A DNA stretch of 32,486 nt. Source: Promineifilum sp. (GTDB lineage: Bacteria > Chloroflexota > Anaerolineae > Promineifilales > Promineifilaceae). This document shows, one piece after another, positions 1 to 9,698 of the stretch; position 1 is the stretch's first letter; the number at the start of each line of letters is the position of its first letter. Position numbers and translations under genes: made by a program. The notes under the pieces were generated by a model. The model did not search any database and had not been told where the DNA came from. It saw nothing but the letters and a program-made list of their open reading frames with translations. The stretch covers positions 1-32,486 of the forward strand of contig JAIBAS010000502.1 of the NCBI GenBank assembly GCA_019695075.1. Direction: 5' to 3'.

Positions 1-470
1 CCGCCTGGTTCGAGGCCGCCGTTGCCGCCGGCGGCGCGCCGAAGGCGCTGGCCAACTGGATCCTCAACGACCTCTTCCGGCTGCTCAACGAGAGCGGCCG
101 GCGCGTCGACGACATCCCCCTGGCCCCGGCGGCGCTGGTGGAACTGCTGCGGCTGGTGGACAACGGCGCGGTGAATCTGACTTCGGCCCGCGAGGTGCTG
201 GCCGAGATGGTGAACACGGGGCGCGGCGCGGCCGAGATCGTCGCCGCCCGCGGCCTGACACAGATCTCCGACGAGGCGGCGCTGCTGGCCGTCATCGACG
301 GCATACTCGCCGACAATCCCGGCCCCGTGGCCAACTATCTGGGTGGCAAGACGAGCCTGCTGGGCTGGTTTGTCGGTCAGGTGATGCGGGCTACACGCGA
401 CCAGGCCAACCCGGCCCTGGCCAACCGGCTGGTGGCCGAGCGATTGGCGGCGCAGGGCCGGACGCCGTAA
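1..470 (+). CDS. gatB: Aspartyl/glutamyl-tRNA amidotransferase subunit B, C-terminal part (5' end outside window)
   Basis: The reading frame is open from the first bases (codons begin at position 3) to TAA at 468-470, so the gene starts upstream of the window. The visible ~155 residues match the helical C-terminal region of GatB (tail domain plus YqeY-like domain), which binds the tRNA in the GatCAB amidotransferase. That complex converts Glu-tRNA(Gln) and Asp-tRNA(Asn) to the amidated forms in the cytoplasm. Recognisable stretches are ANWILNDL near the start, and NYLGGK followed by GWFVGQVMRATRDQANP near the end, the usual GatB ending. The catalytic cradle domain is not in the window. The next gene starts 18 bases downstream, so readthrough into the signalling block is possible, although no functional link is expected. 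Confidence 0.9.
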   Translation, partial: AWFEAAVAAGGAPKALANWILNDLFRLLNESGRRVDDIPLAPAALVELLRLVDNGAVNLTSAREVLAEMVNTGRGAAEIVAARGLTQISDEAALLAVIDGILADNPGPVANYLGGKTSLLGWFVGQVMRATRDQANPALANRLVAERLAAQGRTP

Positions 471-488
471 CCGGTCGCAGGACAAGAC

Positions 489-2510
489 ATGGACATCGCC
501 GGCTGGCAATTCACTCCCTTCATTGTTCCCGTCCTGGGCGCGGCCATCTTTGCCGTGGCCCTGGCGCTCTTCGCCTGGCGGCGGCGCGAGGACGCGGCCG
601 GCACGTGGGTCTTCCTCGTGCTGGTGGCGCTGGCGGCCTGGTGGAGTTTCACGTATGCCCTGGAACTGGCCACGACCGATCCGGACACGATGTTCCTGTG
701 GGTCAAGATGGAGTGGATAACCATCGCTCTGCTGCCCGTGGCCTTGCTCCTCTTCGCGTTGGTCTACACCGGCCACGGCCGCTTCGTCACCCTGCGCAAC
801 GTCGCCCTGCTGATGATCCTGCCGCTGACGATGATCACTCTGGCCTGGACAACGCCGGCGCACACGCTGCTCTACGCCGATCCGGGTGTCGTCGATAACG
901 GCAGCTTCATCGCCTTCTACGCCCAACGCGGGCCGGCCTTCTACGTTCACGTCGTCTACGGCTACATCCTGCTCCTCGCGGCCGTTTTCCTGATGGCCCG
1001 CGCCTGGCGGCGGGCACAGGGCGAGGCGCGCAAACTGGCCTTCCTCGTCTTGCTGGGGTCGCTGGTGGCCTTCTTCGGCAATATCGCCTATCAGACTGCC
1101 CTGCTGCTGGGTCTGCCGGTCTACGTCGACCTGACGGTGCTGGCGTTGCTGCTCAGCATCGTTTTCTTCGCCTGGGGCTGGTTCCGCTTCCGGTGGACCG
1201 ACATTGTGCCCGAACTAAGAGAGATGGCCCCCGTGCCGGCCGACGCCGACGTGGCCAATCTGGCCCACAATACCCAACTGCGCATCCTCAACCTGGTCTC
1301 ACTCACCCTGGGGGTGCTGCTGTTCGTGGCCCTGATACCCATCCTGACCCTCCTTTCGCGCGAGGAGGCCTCGCGCTGGCCCTACATGGCCGCCTATGTG
1401 GCCCTCTTCCTCATCCTTCTCGTCGTCGCTTTATGGCGGCAGGGGCCATATGGGCTACGAGCAGCCGGGTTGGCGACCGTCTATCTGGGCCTGCTGCTCC
1501 TCGACCTGCGCATCAACGGGCTGACCCCGGCGGCCGGCCTGTACATGGTCACCTACGCCGCCTTCGTCGCCATTCTCTTTAGCCGGCGGGCGGCGGCCCT
1601 GGGTCTGGTGATAGGCGTGATTGGGTTGCTCGCCACGCCGCCACCGGAAGCGACCGCACCCATCCGCGACATCCATTCGCTGATCTACCTGCTCCTCAGC
1701 ATCCTCATGACTATCGCCCTTCTGCTGGTGGGCCTCTTCGCCCTGCGCCGCGACAGCCAGACGCTGCTGCGGCGGTCGCGCGAGCTGGCTCGGGCGCTCA
1801 ATGTCGAGCGCACCCAACTGGAGCAGCGCGTCGCCGACCGCACCCGCGCCCTGGAAGCCAGCGCGACCATCAGCCGGCAGCTCTCCACCATCCTTGAGCG
1901 CGGCGAACTGGTGCGCGAGGTCGTTGAGCAATTGCGCGTCGCCTTCGCCTATTACCACGTCCACATCTTCCTGTGGGACGAAGCCAGCGGCCTGCTGAAG
2001 ATGGCCGGCGGCACGGGCGAAGCCGGCCAGGCGATGCTGGTCATGGGTCACGGCATTGACCCGGAGCAGGGGCTGGTCGGCCGCGCCTTCCGCACCAACA
2101 GCCCGGTCGTCGTTGCCGATGTCAGCCGCGATCCCGGCTGGCTGCCCAACCGCCTGCTGCCCGGCACGCGCTCGGAGATCGCCGTGCCCATCAATTACGG
2201 CGACGAGGTGCTGGGCGTGATCGACGCCCAGGACAACGAGGCCAACGGCCTCGGCCAGCAAGACGCGCAACTGCTGCAAATCATTGCCGGCCAGCTGGCC
2301 GTCGCCCTGCGCAACGCCCGCCTGGTGGCCCAGATTCAGCAGCAGGCCGAACAGGCGGCCCTGATCAACACCATCAACCAGAAGATCGCCCAGACCATCG
2401 ACATGGACGGCGCCATCCGCGTGGCGCTGGTCGAGTTGTCGCGCGCCCTGGAGGCGGGCAGCGCCGCGGTGCATCTGGACGCCGAGGGAGGCGCGAATGG
2501 CCACGAGTAG
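489..2510 (+). CDS. Membrane sensor protein with 7TM-type N-terminus and GAF domain, no kinase domain
   Basis: This 673-residue protein begins with about seven hydrophobic segments (residues ~8-240) resembling the 7TM N-terminal region of some histidine kinases. A second group of membrane segments follows at ~262-420. A short coiled coil (~425-460, with EQRVADRTRALE) then leads into a GAF domain at ~460-620. After the GAF the chain restarts like another GAF (INTINQKIAQTID...) but ends within about 50 residues. There is no HisKA, HATPase or receiver domain, so it can sense but not phosphorylate by itself. An AGGA ribosome site lies just upstream of the ATG. Its last 14 bases overlap the start of the multi-GAF kinase in another frame, implying translational coupling and probable partnership. 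The ligand cannot be read from the sequence. Confidence 0.85.
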   Translation: MDIAGWQFTPFIVPVLGAAIFAVALALFAWRRREDAAGTWVFLVLVALAAWWSFTYALELATTDPDTMFLWVKMEWITIALLPVALLLFALVYTGHGRFVTLRNVALLMILPLTMITLAWTTPAHTLLYADPGVVDNGSFIAFYAQRGPAFYVHVVYGYILLLAAVFLMARAWRRAQGEARKLAFLVLLGSLVAFFGNIAYQTALLLGLPVYVDLTVLALLLSIVFFAWGWFRFRWTDIVPELREMAPVPADADVANLAHNTQLRILNLVSLTLGVLLFVALIPILTLLSREEASRWPYMAAYVALFLILLVVALWRQGPYGLRAAGLATVYLGLLLLDLRINGLTPAAGLYMVTYAAFVAILFSRRAAALGLVIGVIGLLATPPPEATAPIRDIHSLIYLLLSILMTIALLLVGLFALRRDSQTLLRRSRELARALNVERTQLEQRVADRTRALEASATISRQLSTILERGELVREVVEQLRVAFAYYHVHIFLWDEASGLLKMAGGTGEAGQAMLVMGHGIDPEQGLVGRAFRTNSPVVVADVSRDPGWLPNRLLPGTRSEIAVPINYGDEVLGVIDAQDNEANGLGQQDAQLLQIIAGQLAVALRNARLVAQIQQQAEQAALINTINQKIAQTIDMDGAIRVALVELSRALEAGSAAVHLDAEGGANGHE

Positions 2511-5500
2511 CCCCGCGCCGGGCGGCCGTCCGCCCTGGCCGGCCGATTCCCTCAGCGACCAGACGCGCGCCTACGGCACGCAGATGCTCTACCGGTTGGG
2601 GCTGGCCGTGACTATCAGCGCCGGCGCGTCGCTGCTCATCGGTCTGTGGGCCATGGACAGCCTTGGCCTGTGGCGGCTGGGCGGGCTGGGGCTGCTGGCC
2701 GCCGCCGGCGTCGTCGGGCTGAATGTCCGGCGCAACGAATCGGCCGACGCGGGCCGCCGGCCGTTTGTCGTCCTGCTGCTGGTCGGCTTTCTGATGGTCA
2801 CGCTGCCGGCGGCGTTCGCCGGGGATATGTCCGCGCTGGTCGGCCTGTGGGTAGTGGCCTGGTTCGGCGTGCTGGTGGTCTCGGCCGGGCTGTTGCTCGG
2901 CCGCGTCTGGGCGCTGGCCATGACGGTCGCCGGTCTGGGGGCGTTGCTTATCGCGCTGGTGCCGAATGTCGGCCGCGCCGCCGGCCGCGCCGATGCCGGC
3001 GCGCTCGTCGCCCTGACCGCTATTGGCCTGGGCGTCTTCGCCTTCGCTCTCAATCTCATCTTCGAGGCCATCGCCCGCGCCCGCGCCCAGGCCCAGGAAC
3101 TCCAGCGCGGCCTCTGGCAGACGCGGGCCACACTGGAGGGGCAGGTCGAGGAGCGCACGCGGGCGCAGGCCCTGGCGGCCCGCGTCGGCCGGCAACTGAC
3201 GCGCATCCACGACCTCGATACGCTCCTCAACGAAGCCGTGGAGATGATCCGCGAGCGCTTCGACCTGTACCACGTCCAGGTCTACATGCTCAACCCGGTT
3301 GCCGGCGAGCTGGTGCTCAGCGCGGCCACGGGCGAGGCGGGCGCGGAACTGCTGCGGCGCAAACACCGTCTGCCCATCGGCCCCGGCTCGATCAACGGCA
3401 CGGCCGCCGCCAACCGCCAGCCCGTCGTCGTCGCCCACGCCCGCACCAGCCCCATCTTCCTGAGCAACCCCCTGCTGCCCAACACCCAGTCGGAGGCGGC
3501 CATCCCCATGATCGTCGAGGACGAGGTGCTGGGCATTCTCGACCTGCACAGCGCCGCGCTGGAGGGGCTGAATAGCGAGAATCTGGGCGTCTTCACCCTG
3601 CTGGCCGCGCAACTGGCCACCGCCGTGCGCAATGCGCGCCTCTTCGCCGAGATCAACGCCACCCGCGAGCAATTGGCCCGCCAGGCGGAGATGCTCACTC
3701 AGGGCGGCTGGCAGCGCTTTCTGGAAGATCGGCCGGCCGGCGGCGCGCTGGGCAATGCCGTGCCGGACGACGACAGCGACCGCCTGCAACAGCCCATCGC
3801 CGTGCGCGGGGCGACCATCGGCCGGATGGAACTGGCGACGCCGGCGGTGCGTTCGACCCAAGCCCAGCAGCTTGTCGCCGCCGTGGCCGACCAACTCGGC
3901 GCGCACCTGGAGAACCTGCGCCTGACGCAACAGGCGGAGACGGCCCTCGACGAGGCCCGCCAGCGCGAGGCGGAAATGGGTCTTATCAACCGCCTCGTCA
4001 CCCTGCTGGCCGCCGCGCCCGATCTGACCAGCAGCCTGCAAATCGTCGTCGATCAGCTGGCCGAGGCAACCTCCATCGGCCAGGTCGGCGTGGCCATCCT
4101 GAACGACAAGCGCACGGCCCTGACCGTCGTCGCCGACCGCTCCAGCAGCCTGAACACCGACAGCGCCGTCGGCGTGGTGATTCCGTTGGAGAACAACCCG
4201 GCCACACAAATGGCCATCGCTGAGCGCCGGCCGGTCGTCGTCGAGCACGCCGCCGAAAGCCCGCTGACCGCCTCGGCCCACGAAGTGCTGCGCCATCGTG
4301 GCGTGAAGACCATCCTCATTCTGCCGCTCGTCGTCGAGAACGAGGTCATCGGCACAGTCGGCCTGGACGTGGTCGAAGAGGGCATCGAACTGACCAAAGA
4401 GCAGCTCCAGCTGGCCGAAACCATCGTCTACCACGCGGCCACGGCCGTGCAGCGCGCCCGGCTGTTCAACGAAACCGAGCAGGCCCGGCGCGACGCCGAG
4501 CGCCTCTACGCCCTCAGCACATCTCTGAACGCCGTCCAGGACCTGGACGACATCCTCGACGCGGTGGTCGGCTCTGGCCTGGCCGAGGGCGCGTCGGCGG
4601 CGTCCCTGGCGATCGTCGAGACCGACGACGCGGGCCGGCCCGAATGGGCCACCTCCGTGGCCCGCTGGCGGGGCGGCGGTAGCGACGGGCCGGACGCCGG
4701 GCGCGACGGTTTGGGCGCGCGCGTCCATCTGCCGGCCGAGGGCTTCATCCGTGACTGGCTGACCAGCGTTGAGGACGCGCTGCTGATCGAGGATTTGACC
4801 CCTCTCATCGCCGCGGACGCCGGCGACATGATCGCTCGCGCCACCGGGGCCGGCGCGCGGGCCGCGGCGGTGCTGCCGCTGCAAGTGGGCGAACGCTGGG
4901 TCGGTATGTTGATCGTGTCCTGGCCGGCGCCGCGCGCCTTCCCCGGCCACGACCGGCAGATCTACACGTCCATAGCCAGTCAGGTGGCCGTGGCCCTGTC
5001 GAACCAGCAGTTGTCCGAGCAGGCCCGCGCCCGCGCCCGGCAACTGGAATTGCTCTCGCGCATGGAGGCCGACCTGTCGCTGGCCTCGACCGAGGATGAG
5101 ATCTTGCTGGCGCTGGCCAACGACGCGCCCTGGGAAGACGAGCCGGCGCTGGACCTGGTGTACCTCTCCAGCCGCCCCAGCGACGGCGCGCTGCTGGCCC
5201 AGCCCATCAGCCGGCTGGCGCACGGCCAGCTGGCGGCCGTGCCCGCCGACAGTGGCATCCCCCTGCGCGCGCTGCCCACCAGCGCCCTGTGGCTGGAGCA
5301 GCCGCGCGACCCGTTCGTCATCGCCGACACGGAGACCGACCCGCGCCTCGATGAGGCCATGTGCGCCCAGGCCCGGCGCGAGGGCTGGCGGGCGGCGGTG
5401 CTGCTGCCGCTGCGGCGCGGCGGCCAGTGGCAAGGGTTGTTCAGCATTAGCTGGCCGACGCCGCATACGCTGTCACCCGACGAGACTTTCCTGCTAGAGC

Positions 5501-7908
5501 GCCTACACGAACCGCTGGCCGCCACGATCGCCGGCCGCCGCGCCTATCTGGCCCAGCGCGTCGCCCTGTCCCAGACCGAGGCCCTCTACAACGTCAGCGC
5601 TCGCCTGAACATGGCTCAGTCCTACGATGACATCCTGGCCGTCATCCACCAGCACACCGAACTAGGCCGCCTGGCCGACGTCCTTCAGTTCGCCCACTTC
5701 GACCGGCCGTGGACGCCCGACCAGGTTCCGGAGAATGTCAGCATCGACGCCCAGTGGCAGCGTGACGTGGCCATTCCCCTGCTGCGCCGTGGCCGCGTCG
5801 AGGACAATCCCGTCCTGTCGCTGCTGCGTATCGACCGGCCGGTCGTCTTCGCCGACATCCAGAACGACCCCCGTCTCGACCGCGCCGGCCGGGCCGCGCT
5901 GCGCGCCCTCGGCGGCGCGCGCAGCGCCATCTTCGCCCCCCTGGTCGTCGGCGGGCAGTGGATCGGCTACATTGCCCTGCTCTACCGGCGCTTGCCGCGC
6001 ACCTTTGCCGAGGAAGAGATCGACAGCCTGGCCGCTCTTGTCGGTCAGGTGGCTGTGGCCGCGCAGACGATCCTGTTGCTGGAGCAGACGCGCCAACTGT
6101 TGGGTAGCGAGCAACGCCAGCGCCGCATCGCCGATACACTGCTGACCTCAGCCCGCATCATGTCCGAGACGCTCGACGAGACCCTTCTGCGCGACCTGTT
6201 GGCCACGCAACTATGCGAAACCGTGCCGGGGGCGCTCTTCGTCCACCTCTATGAGTGGCTGCCGGCCGACAAGCAGTTCCGCCTCGACCGGCGCGTGGAG
6301 TTGCCAGAGACGGAGAGCCGCGACCTGAGCCGTTGGAGCATGCCCATCGGCGCGACGTTCCCGGCCGAGGAGCGGCCCGACCTCTGGCAGCCGTTCGCCA
6401 ACAACGTCGGCGTGGGCCAGGTGCAGCCGATTGCCGGGGTCAAGGCCGAGTTCTATCGCCTGCCGTGGCGCGTCGGCCGCGGGGCCGCGGGCGTGCTGGA
6501 GGTCTTTCGCGGCGGGCCGACAGCCGACGAATACCCTGCCCCGCTGACGGCCGACGACCAGCGCCGTTGCGAGGGCATCACCCAGCAGGCGGCCCTGGCC
6601 ATTCAGAACGCGCAGTCATATGGCCAGACGCAGATGGCGCTGGCCAACCAGGCCCGCCTCTCGGGCGAACTGCGGGCCGTGTCCAACGTCAGTATCGCCG
6701 CCGCGGCCACGCTCGACGCCGACCGCCTGCTGGCCGCCGCCGCTGACCTGACGCGGGCCAGCTTCGACCTCTACCACGCCCATATCTATCTGCTCGACGA
6801 CGCGCGGACGATGCTGGTGCTGCGCGCCGGGTCGGGCGAGATCGGCCGGCGCATGTTGCGCGAGGGGCGGCACATCCCTCTCGACGCCCGCTCCATTGTC
6901 GCCCGCGCCGCGCGCGAGCGCGATGTCATCGTCGTGGACGACGTCGTCCACTCGGCCGACTTCCTGCCCCACCCGCTGTTGCCGCAGACACGCTCGGAGA
7001 TGGCCGTGCCGATGATCGTCGGCGAGCGGCTGCTGGGCGTCCTCGACGTGCAGGCCGAGGAGGCGGACCGCTTCCAGGGCGACGATGTGCTCGTCCACCG
7101 CATCCTGGCGGCGCAGCTAGCCGTGGCCACACAGAACGCCTACTACTTCGCCGAGCAACTCCGCACCGCCGAGCAGCTGCGCGAGGTTGACCGCCTGAAG
7201 ACCGACTTCCTGGCGCGCATGAGCCACGAATTGCGCACGCCGCTCAACTCCATCATCGGCTTTGCCGACGTGCTCCTCATGGGTCTGGACGGCAACCTGA
7301 CCGAGCGCATGCTCGAAGATGTGCAACTCATCCGCAATAACGGCTACCACCTGCGCGACATCATCAATGACATCCTGGACATGGCCAAGATCGAAGCCAA
7401 CCGGCTGGAGATCATTTTCGAGCCGTTCGACATCCAGCGGGTGGCCGGCGAGGTGATGGCCATGGCCGCGCCGCTGGCCGAGCAGAAGGGCTTGCAGCTT
7501 CATCTGGACATCCCCGACGACATCGACCCGCTGGTGGCCGACCGCACCCGCGTGCGCCAGGTGCTGTGGAACCTGATCGGCAACGCCATCAAGTTCACCG
7601 ACCGGGGCGATATCGCTATGCGCGTGCAGCGCCAGAACGGCGAAGTGCTATTCACAGTCACCGACACCGGCATCGGCATCGCCGAGGAGCATCTGCCCCA
7701 CATCTTCGACCAGTTCAGCCAGATCAACCCCGGCCGGCGCGGCTCGATCAGCGGCACGGGCCTGGGCCTGTCGATCAGTAAGAGACTGGTGGAACTGCAT
7801 GGCGGACGCATTTGGGTAGAGAGCCTGCCCGACCAGGGCAGCACCTTCCGCTTCGCCATTCCGGTCCGCGAGGCCGACCCGGCGGCCGCGCCGGAGGCAG
7901 CGCTATAG
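2497..7908 (+). CDS. Membrane-anchored multi-GAF sensor histidine kinase (1803 aa)
   Basis: A very large sensor kinase. The N-terminus has several membrane segments (~25-195), then a coiled coil containing LEGQVEERTRAQ. A row of GAF-type sensory domains follows at roughly 240-388, 494-655, 670-838, 850-1015, 1029-1198, 1209-1375 and 1394-1552, plus a degenerate half-GAF at ~405-487. The C-terminus is a complete kinase core: H-box SHELRTPLN with the phospho-acceptor His at 1577, N-box around Asn1692-1696, DTGIGI at 1723, and GTGLGLSI at 1753. There is no attached receiver domain; the stand-alone response regulator 87 bases downstream is the likely partner. Translation is probably coupled to the preceding sensor through a 14-base overlap. 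GAF boundaries are read by eye and the count could be off by one. Multi-GAF kinases are common in Chloroflexota, but seven in one chain is at the long end. Confidence 0.93.
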   Translation: MATSSPAPGGRPPWPADSLSDQTRAYGTQMLYRLGLAVTISAGASLLIGLWAMDSLGLWRLGGLGLLAAAGVVGLNVRRNESADAGRRPFVVLLLVGFLMVTLPAAFAGDMSALVGLWVVAWFGVLVVSAGLLLGRVWALAMTVAGLGALLIALVPNVGRAAGRADAGALVALTAIGLGVFAFALNLIFEAIARARAQAQELQRGLWQTRATLEGQVEERTRAQALAARVGRQLTRIHDLDTLLNEAVEMIRERFDLYHVQVYMLNPVAGELVLSAATGEAGAELLRRKHRLPIGPGSINGTAAANRQPVVVAHARTSPIFLSNPLLPNTQSEAAIPMIVEDEVLGILDLHSAALEGLNSENLGVFTLLAAQLATAVRNARLFAEINATREQLARQAEMLTQGGWQRFLEDRPAGGALGNAVPDDDSDRLQQPIAVRGATIGRMELATPAVRSTQAQQLVAAVADQLGAHLENLRLTQQAETALDEARQREAEMGLINRLVTLLAAAPDLTSSLQIVVDQLAEATSIGQVGVAILNDKRTALTVVADRSSSLNTDSAVGVVIPLENNPATQMAIAERRPVVVEHAAESPLTASAHEVLRHRGVKTILILPLVVENEVIGTVGLDVVEEGIELTKEQLQLAETIVYHAATAVQRARLFNETEQARRDAERLYALSTSLNAVQDLDDILDAVVGSGLAEGASAASLAIVETDDAGRPEWATSVARWRGGGSDGPDAGRDGLGARVHLPAEGFIRDWLTSVEDALLIEDLTPLIAADAGDMIARATGAGARAAAVLPLQVGERWVGMLIVSWPAPRAFPGHDRQIYTSIASQVAVALSNQQLSEQARARARQLELLSRMEADLSLASTEDEILLALANDAPWEDEPALDLVYLSSRPSDGALLAQPISRLAHGQLAAVPADSGIPLRALPTSALWLEQPRDPFVIADTETDPRLDEAMCAQARREGWRAAVLLPLRRGGQWQGLFSISWPTPHTLSPDETFLLERLHEPLAATIAGRRAYLAQRVALSQTEALYNVSARLNMAQSYDDILAVIHQHTELGRLADVLQFAHFDRPWTPDQVPENVSIDAQWQRDVAIPLLRRGRVEDNPVLSLLRIDRPVVFADIQNDPRLDRAGRAALRALGGARSAIFAPLVVGGQWIGYIALLYRRLPRTFAEEEIDSLAALVGQVAVAAQTILLLEQTRQLLGSEQRQRRIADTLLTSARIMSETLDETLLRDLLATQLCETVPGALFVHLYEWLPADKQFRLDRRVELPETESRDLSRWSMPIGATFPAEERPDLWQPFANNVGVGQVQPIAGVKAEFYRLPWRVGRGAAGVLEVFRGGPTADEYPAPLTADDQRRCEGITQQAALAIQNAQSYGQTQMALANQARLSGELRAVSNVSIAAAATLDADRLLAAAADLTRASFDLYHAHIYLLDDARTMLVLRAGSGEIGRRMLREGRHIPLDARSIVARAARERDVIVVDDVVHSADFLPHPLLPQTRSEMAVPMIVGERLLGVLDVQAEEADRFQGDDVLVHRILAAQLAVATQNAYYFAEQLRTAEQLREVDRLKTDFLARMSHELRTPLNSIIGFADVLLMGLDGNLTERMLEDVQLIRNNGYHLRDIINDILDMAKIEANRLEIIFEPFDIQRVAGEVMAMAAPLAEQKGLQLHLDIPDDIDPLVADRTRVRQVLWNLIGNAIKFTDRGDIAMRVQRQNGEVLFTVTDTGIGIAEEHLPHIFDQFSQINPGRRGSISGTGLGLSISKRLVELHGGRIWVESLPDQGSTFRFAIPVREADPAAAPEAAL

Positions 7909-7995
7909 GCGTTGGCGGCGCTCGTTGTAATACGCGGCGTAACCGTGCTGTGCTTGACTTACTGATGAAGACAAGCGTAACGAGGGAAAGGCGTA

Positions 7996-8382
7996 ATGGG
8001 ACGCAAACGAGTACTCTGCATTGAAGACAACGAGAGCAACCTGCTTCTCGTCGGGCGCATCGTCGAGGCCGAGAAGCACGACTTCCTGAGGGCCTCCGAC
8101 GGCAATACCGCCCTGGAGATGATCGCCCGCGAGCGGCCGGACCTCATCCTCCTCGACATCAACATCCCCGGCGTCGACGGCCTGGAGATCGCCCGCCGCC
8201 TGCAGGACGACCAGGCTCTGGCGGCCATCCCGGTGATCGCCACGACGGCCAACGTGCTGGTGGGCGACCGCGAGCGCTGTCTGGAGGCGGGCTGCGACGT
8301 CTACTTGCCCAAGCCGCTGGACGTGCGCGAGCTACAGGATGTCCTGCGCGCCTACCTCGGCCGCCCCAACGGCCGGCACTAA
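7996..8382 (+). CDS. Single-domain response regulator (CheY-like receiver)
   Basis: A 128-residue stand-alone receiver domain. The acidic pocket is Glu10-Asp11, the phospho-acceptor is Asp54 in LILLDINIPGVDG, the switch Thr is at 83/84 and the conserved Lys is Lys106 in LPKPLD. All key receiver residues are therefore present. There is no DNA-binding or enzymatic output domain, so it should act by protein-protein contact or as a phosphate shuttle. It lies directly downstream of the multi-GAF kinase, which has no receiver of its own, and the two probably form a phosphotransfer pair. A purine-rich ribosome site (gagggaaagg) precedes the ATG. The 87-base gap leaves room for a separate promoter, but I see no convincing one. 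Confidence 0.93.
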   Translation: MGRKRVLCIEDNESNLLLVGRIVEAEKHDFLRASDGNTALEMIARERPDLILLDINIPGVDGLEIARRLQDDQALAAIPVIATTANVLVGDRERCLEAGCDVYLPKPLDVRELQDVLRAYLGRPNGRH

Positions 8383-8484
8383 GCGCCCTTCGCTCTGTCC
8401 TCGCCGGCCCCCCGCCCTCGCCCGCCCTCTCGGCTTTCTCTGCACCGCCCACCACCCAGCCAGTCGCCCCAGGACTGCTCCGAC

Positions 8485-8499
8485 AGCCCGATCCGGGCT
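8485..8499 (+). terminator. Weak hairpin after the response regulator, possible terminator
   Basis: AGCCCG (8485-8490) and CGGGCT (8494-8499) form a perfect 6-bp stem with a 3-base loop, about 100 bases after the response-regulator stop. No good T-run follows, so a Rho-independent terminator is only a possibility. Confidence 0.25.
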
Positions 8500-8538
8500 A
8501 TGTCATTTCGCCAAGGTGCGCTAAAATCATCGCCGAAT

Positions 8539-8557
8539 GGCCGCCCCATTGGCGGCC
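8539..8557. repeat. Short perfect hairpin in the leader of the ATP-grasp gene
   Basis: GGCCGCC (8539-8545) and GGCGGCC (8551-8557) pair perfectly across a 5-base loop, ending 28 bases before the start codon of the ATP-grasp gene. No T-run follows. It could be a leader hairpin or part of the upstream transcript end; the sequence does not decide. Confidence 0.35.
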
Positions 8558-8585
8558 CTAAATCGATAGATCTTAGCGAGGCGAC

Positions 8586-9671
8586 ATGCGTGTTGCTCTG
8601 TTAGGGAACTTGCAGAAGAACGCTCCGACCTGGCCCGGAATGCCCGAGGATCGCTGGGACGACCTCGACTCGGAGGAGACGATCAACGCTATTCTGGTGG
8701 CCCTGGCGGCGGGCGGCCACGAGGCGACTTTTGTCGAAGGCAATCTCAGCCTCCTGGAGACCCTGCCCCGCCTGCGGCCCGACATCTGCTTCAACATCTG
8801 CGAGGGCCACTGGGGCGACTCGCGCGAGGCGCAGGTGCCGGCCATTCTGGAGATGTTGCGCATCCCCTACACCGGTTCCGGCGTGCTGACGCTGGCCCTG
8901 GCGCTGGACAAGCCGATGACCAAGCGCGTGCTGGCCTATCACCGGCTGTCCACGCCCGCCTTCCAGACCTTCGAGCGCGTCACCGAGCCGCTGGACGCCG
9001 ACATGCGCTTTCCGCTGTTCGTCAAGCCCAGCCGCGAGGGCACGGGCATGGGCGTCACGGCCGAGTCCATCGTCTACGACGAGCGGCAACTGCGCTTGCA
9101 GCTGCGCCGCCAGTTCGACACCTACGACCAACCCATCCTGGTGGAGCGCTTCATCGAGGGGCGCGAGGTGACCGTCGGCATCGTCGGCAACCTGACCTCG
9201 CCCGTGGCCTGGCGGCTGCCCGAAGATCTGGAAGCGCCGCGCATCTCCCGCGGCCTGCACTTCTTCCCGCCGCTGGAAGTGGACATGAGTCGCTATCCTG
9301 AGGAAGAGGCCGGCATCTACACCAGCCGCATCAAGACCGAGCTGGCGCACCAGTTCCACTATCTCTGCCCCGCGCCATTGCCGGCCGAACTGGTGGAGGA
9401 ACTGAACTGGCTGACGGCGGCCACCTTCCGCGTCACCGGCGGCTTCGATGTCGGCCGTGTCGACTTCCGCCTCGACGCGCACAACAATGACAAGCCCTAC
9501 ATCCTGGAGATCAACCCGCTGCCTGGCCTGAACCCCGGCTACTCCGACCTGCCCCTGGAAGCCCAGGCCGACGGCTGGACTTTCGAGCAGCTTGTCAATC
9601 GCATCCTGGACGAAGCGGTCGAGCGCTACGGCCTGACCGAGAACACCATCCCTGCCCCCATCACCGCCTAG
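8586..9671 (+). CDS. ATP-grasp ligase related to D-alanine-D-alanine ligase
   Basis: A 361-residue protein of the D-Ala-D-Ala ligase branch of the ATP-grasp fold. It has the family's NICEG motif (70-74), a glycine-rich ATP loop PSREGTGMGV (148-157), and the metal-binding ending with Asp293 (GRVDFR), Glu308 and Asn310 (LEINPLPGL). Such enzymes activate a carboxylate as an acyl-phosphate and join it to an amine. True Ddl makes the D-Ala-D-Ala of peptidoglycan. This protein is more diverged at the N-terminus, and the next gene encodes a LysW-like carrier, so a different carboxylate-amine ligation is possible. A GAGG ribosome site precedes the ATG. The LysW-like gene follows after 27 bases and the propeller gene 26 bases later, so the three are probably one operon. 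Substrate unknown. Confidence 0.8.
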   Translation: MRVALLGNLQKNAPTWPGMPEDRWDDLDSEETINAILVALAAGGHEATFVEGNLSLLETLPRLRPDICFNICEGHWGDSREAQVPAILEMLRIPYTGSGVLTLALALDKPMTKRVLAYHRLSTPAFQTFERVTEPLDADMRFPLFVKPSREGTGMGVTAESIVYDERQLRLQLRRQFDTYDQPILVERFIEGREVTVGIVGNLTSPVAWRLPEDLEAPRISRGLHFFPPLEVDMSRYPEEEAGIYTSRIKTELAHQFHYLCPAPLPAELVEELNWLTAATFRVTGGFDVGRVDFRLDAHNNDKPYILEINPLPGLNPGYSDLPLEAQADGWTFEQLVNRILDEAVERYGLTENTIPAPITA

Positions 9672-9698
9672 GAGTTCCCTTGTCCGCAGGAGAGACAG

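Noticed and set aside
2374-5466. Very long open frame (about 1030 codons) on the minus strand
   Set aside because: It is antisense to the multi-GAF kinase, whose motifs are unmistakable. Its translation is low-complexity Gln/Arg/Gly/Ala-rich, as expected for the reverse of high-GC coding DNA.
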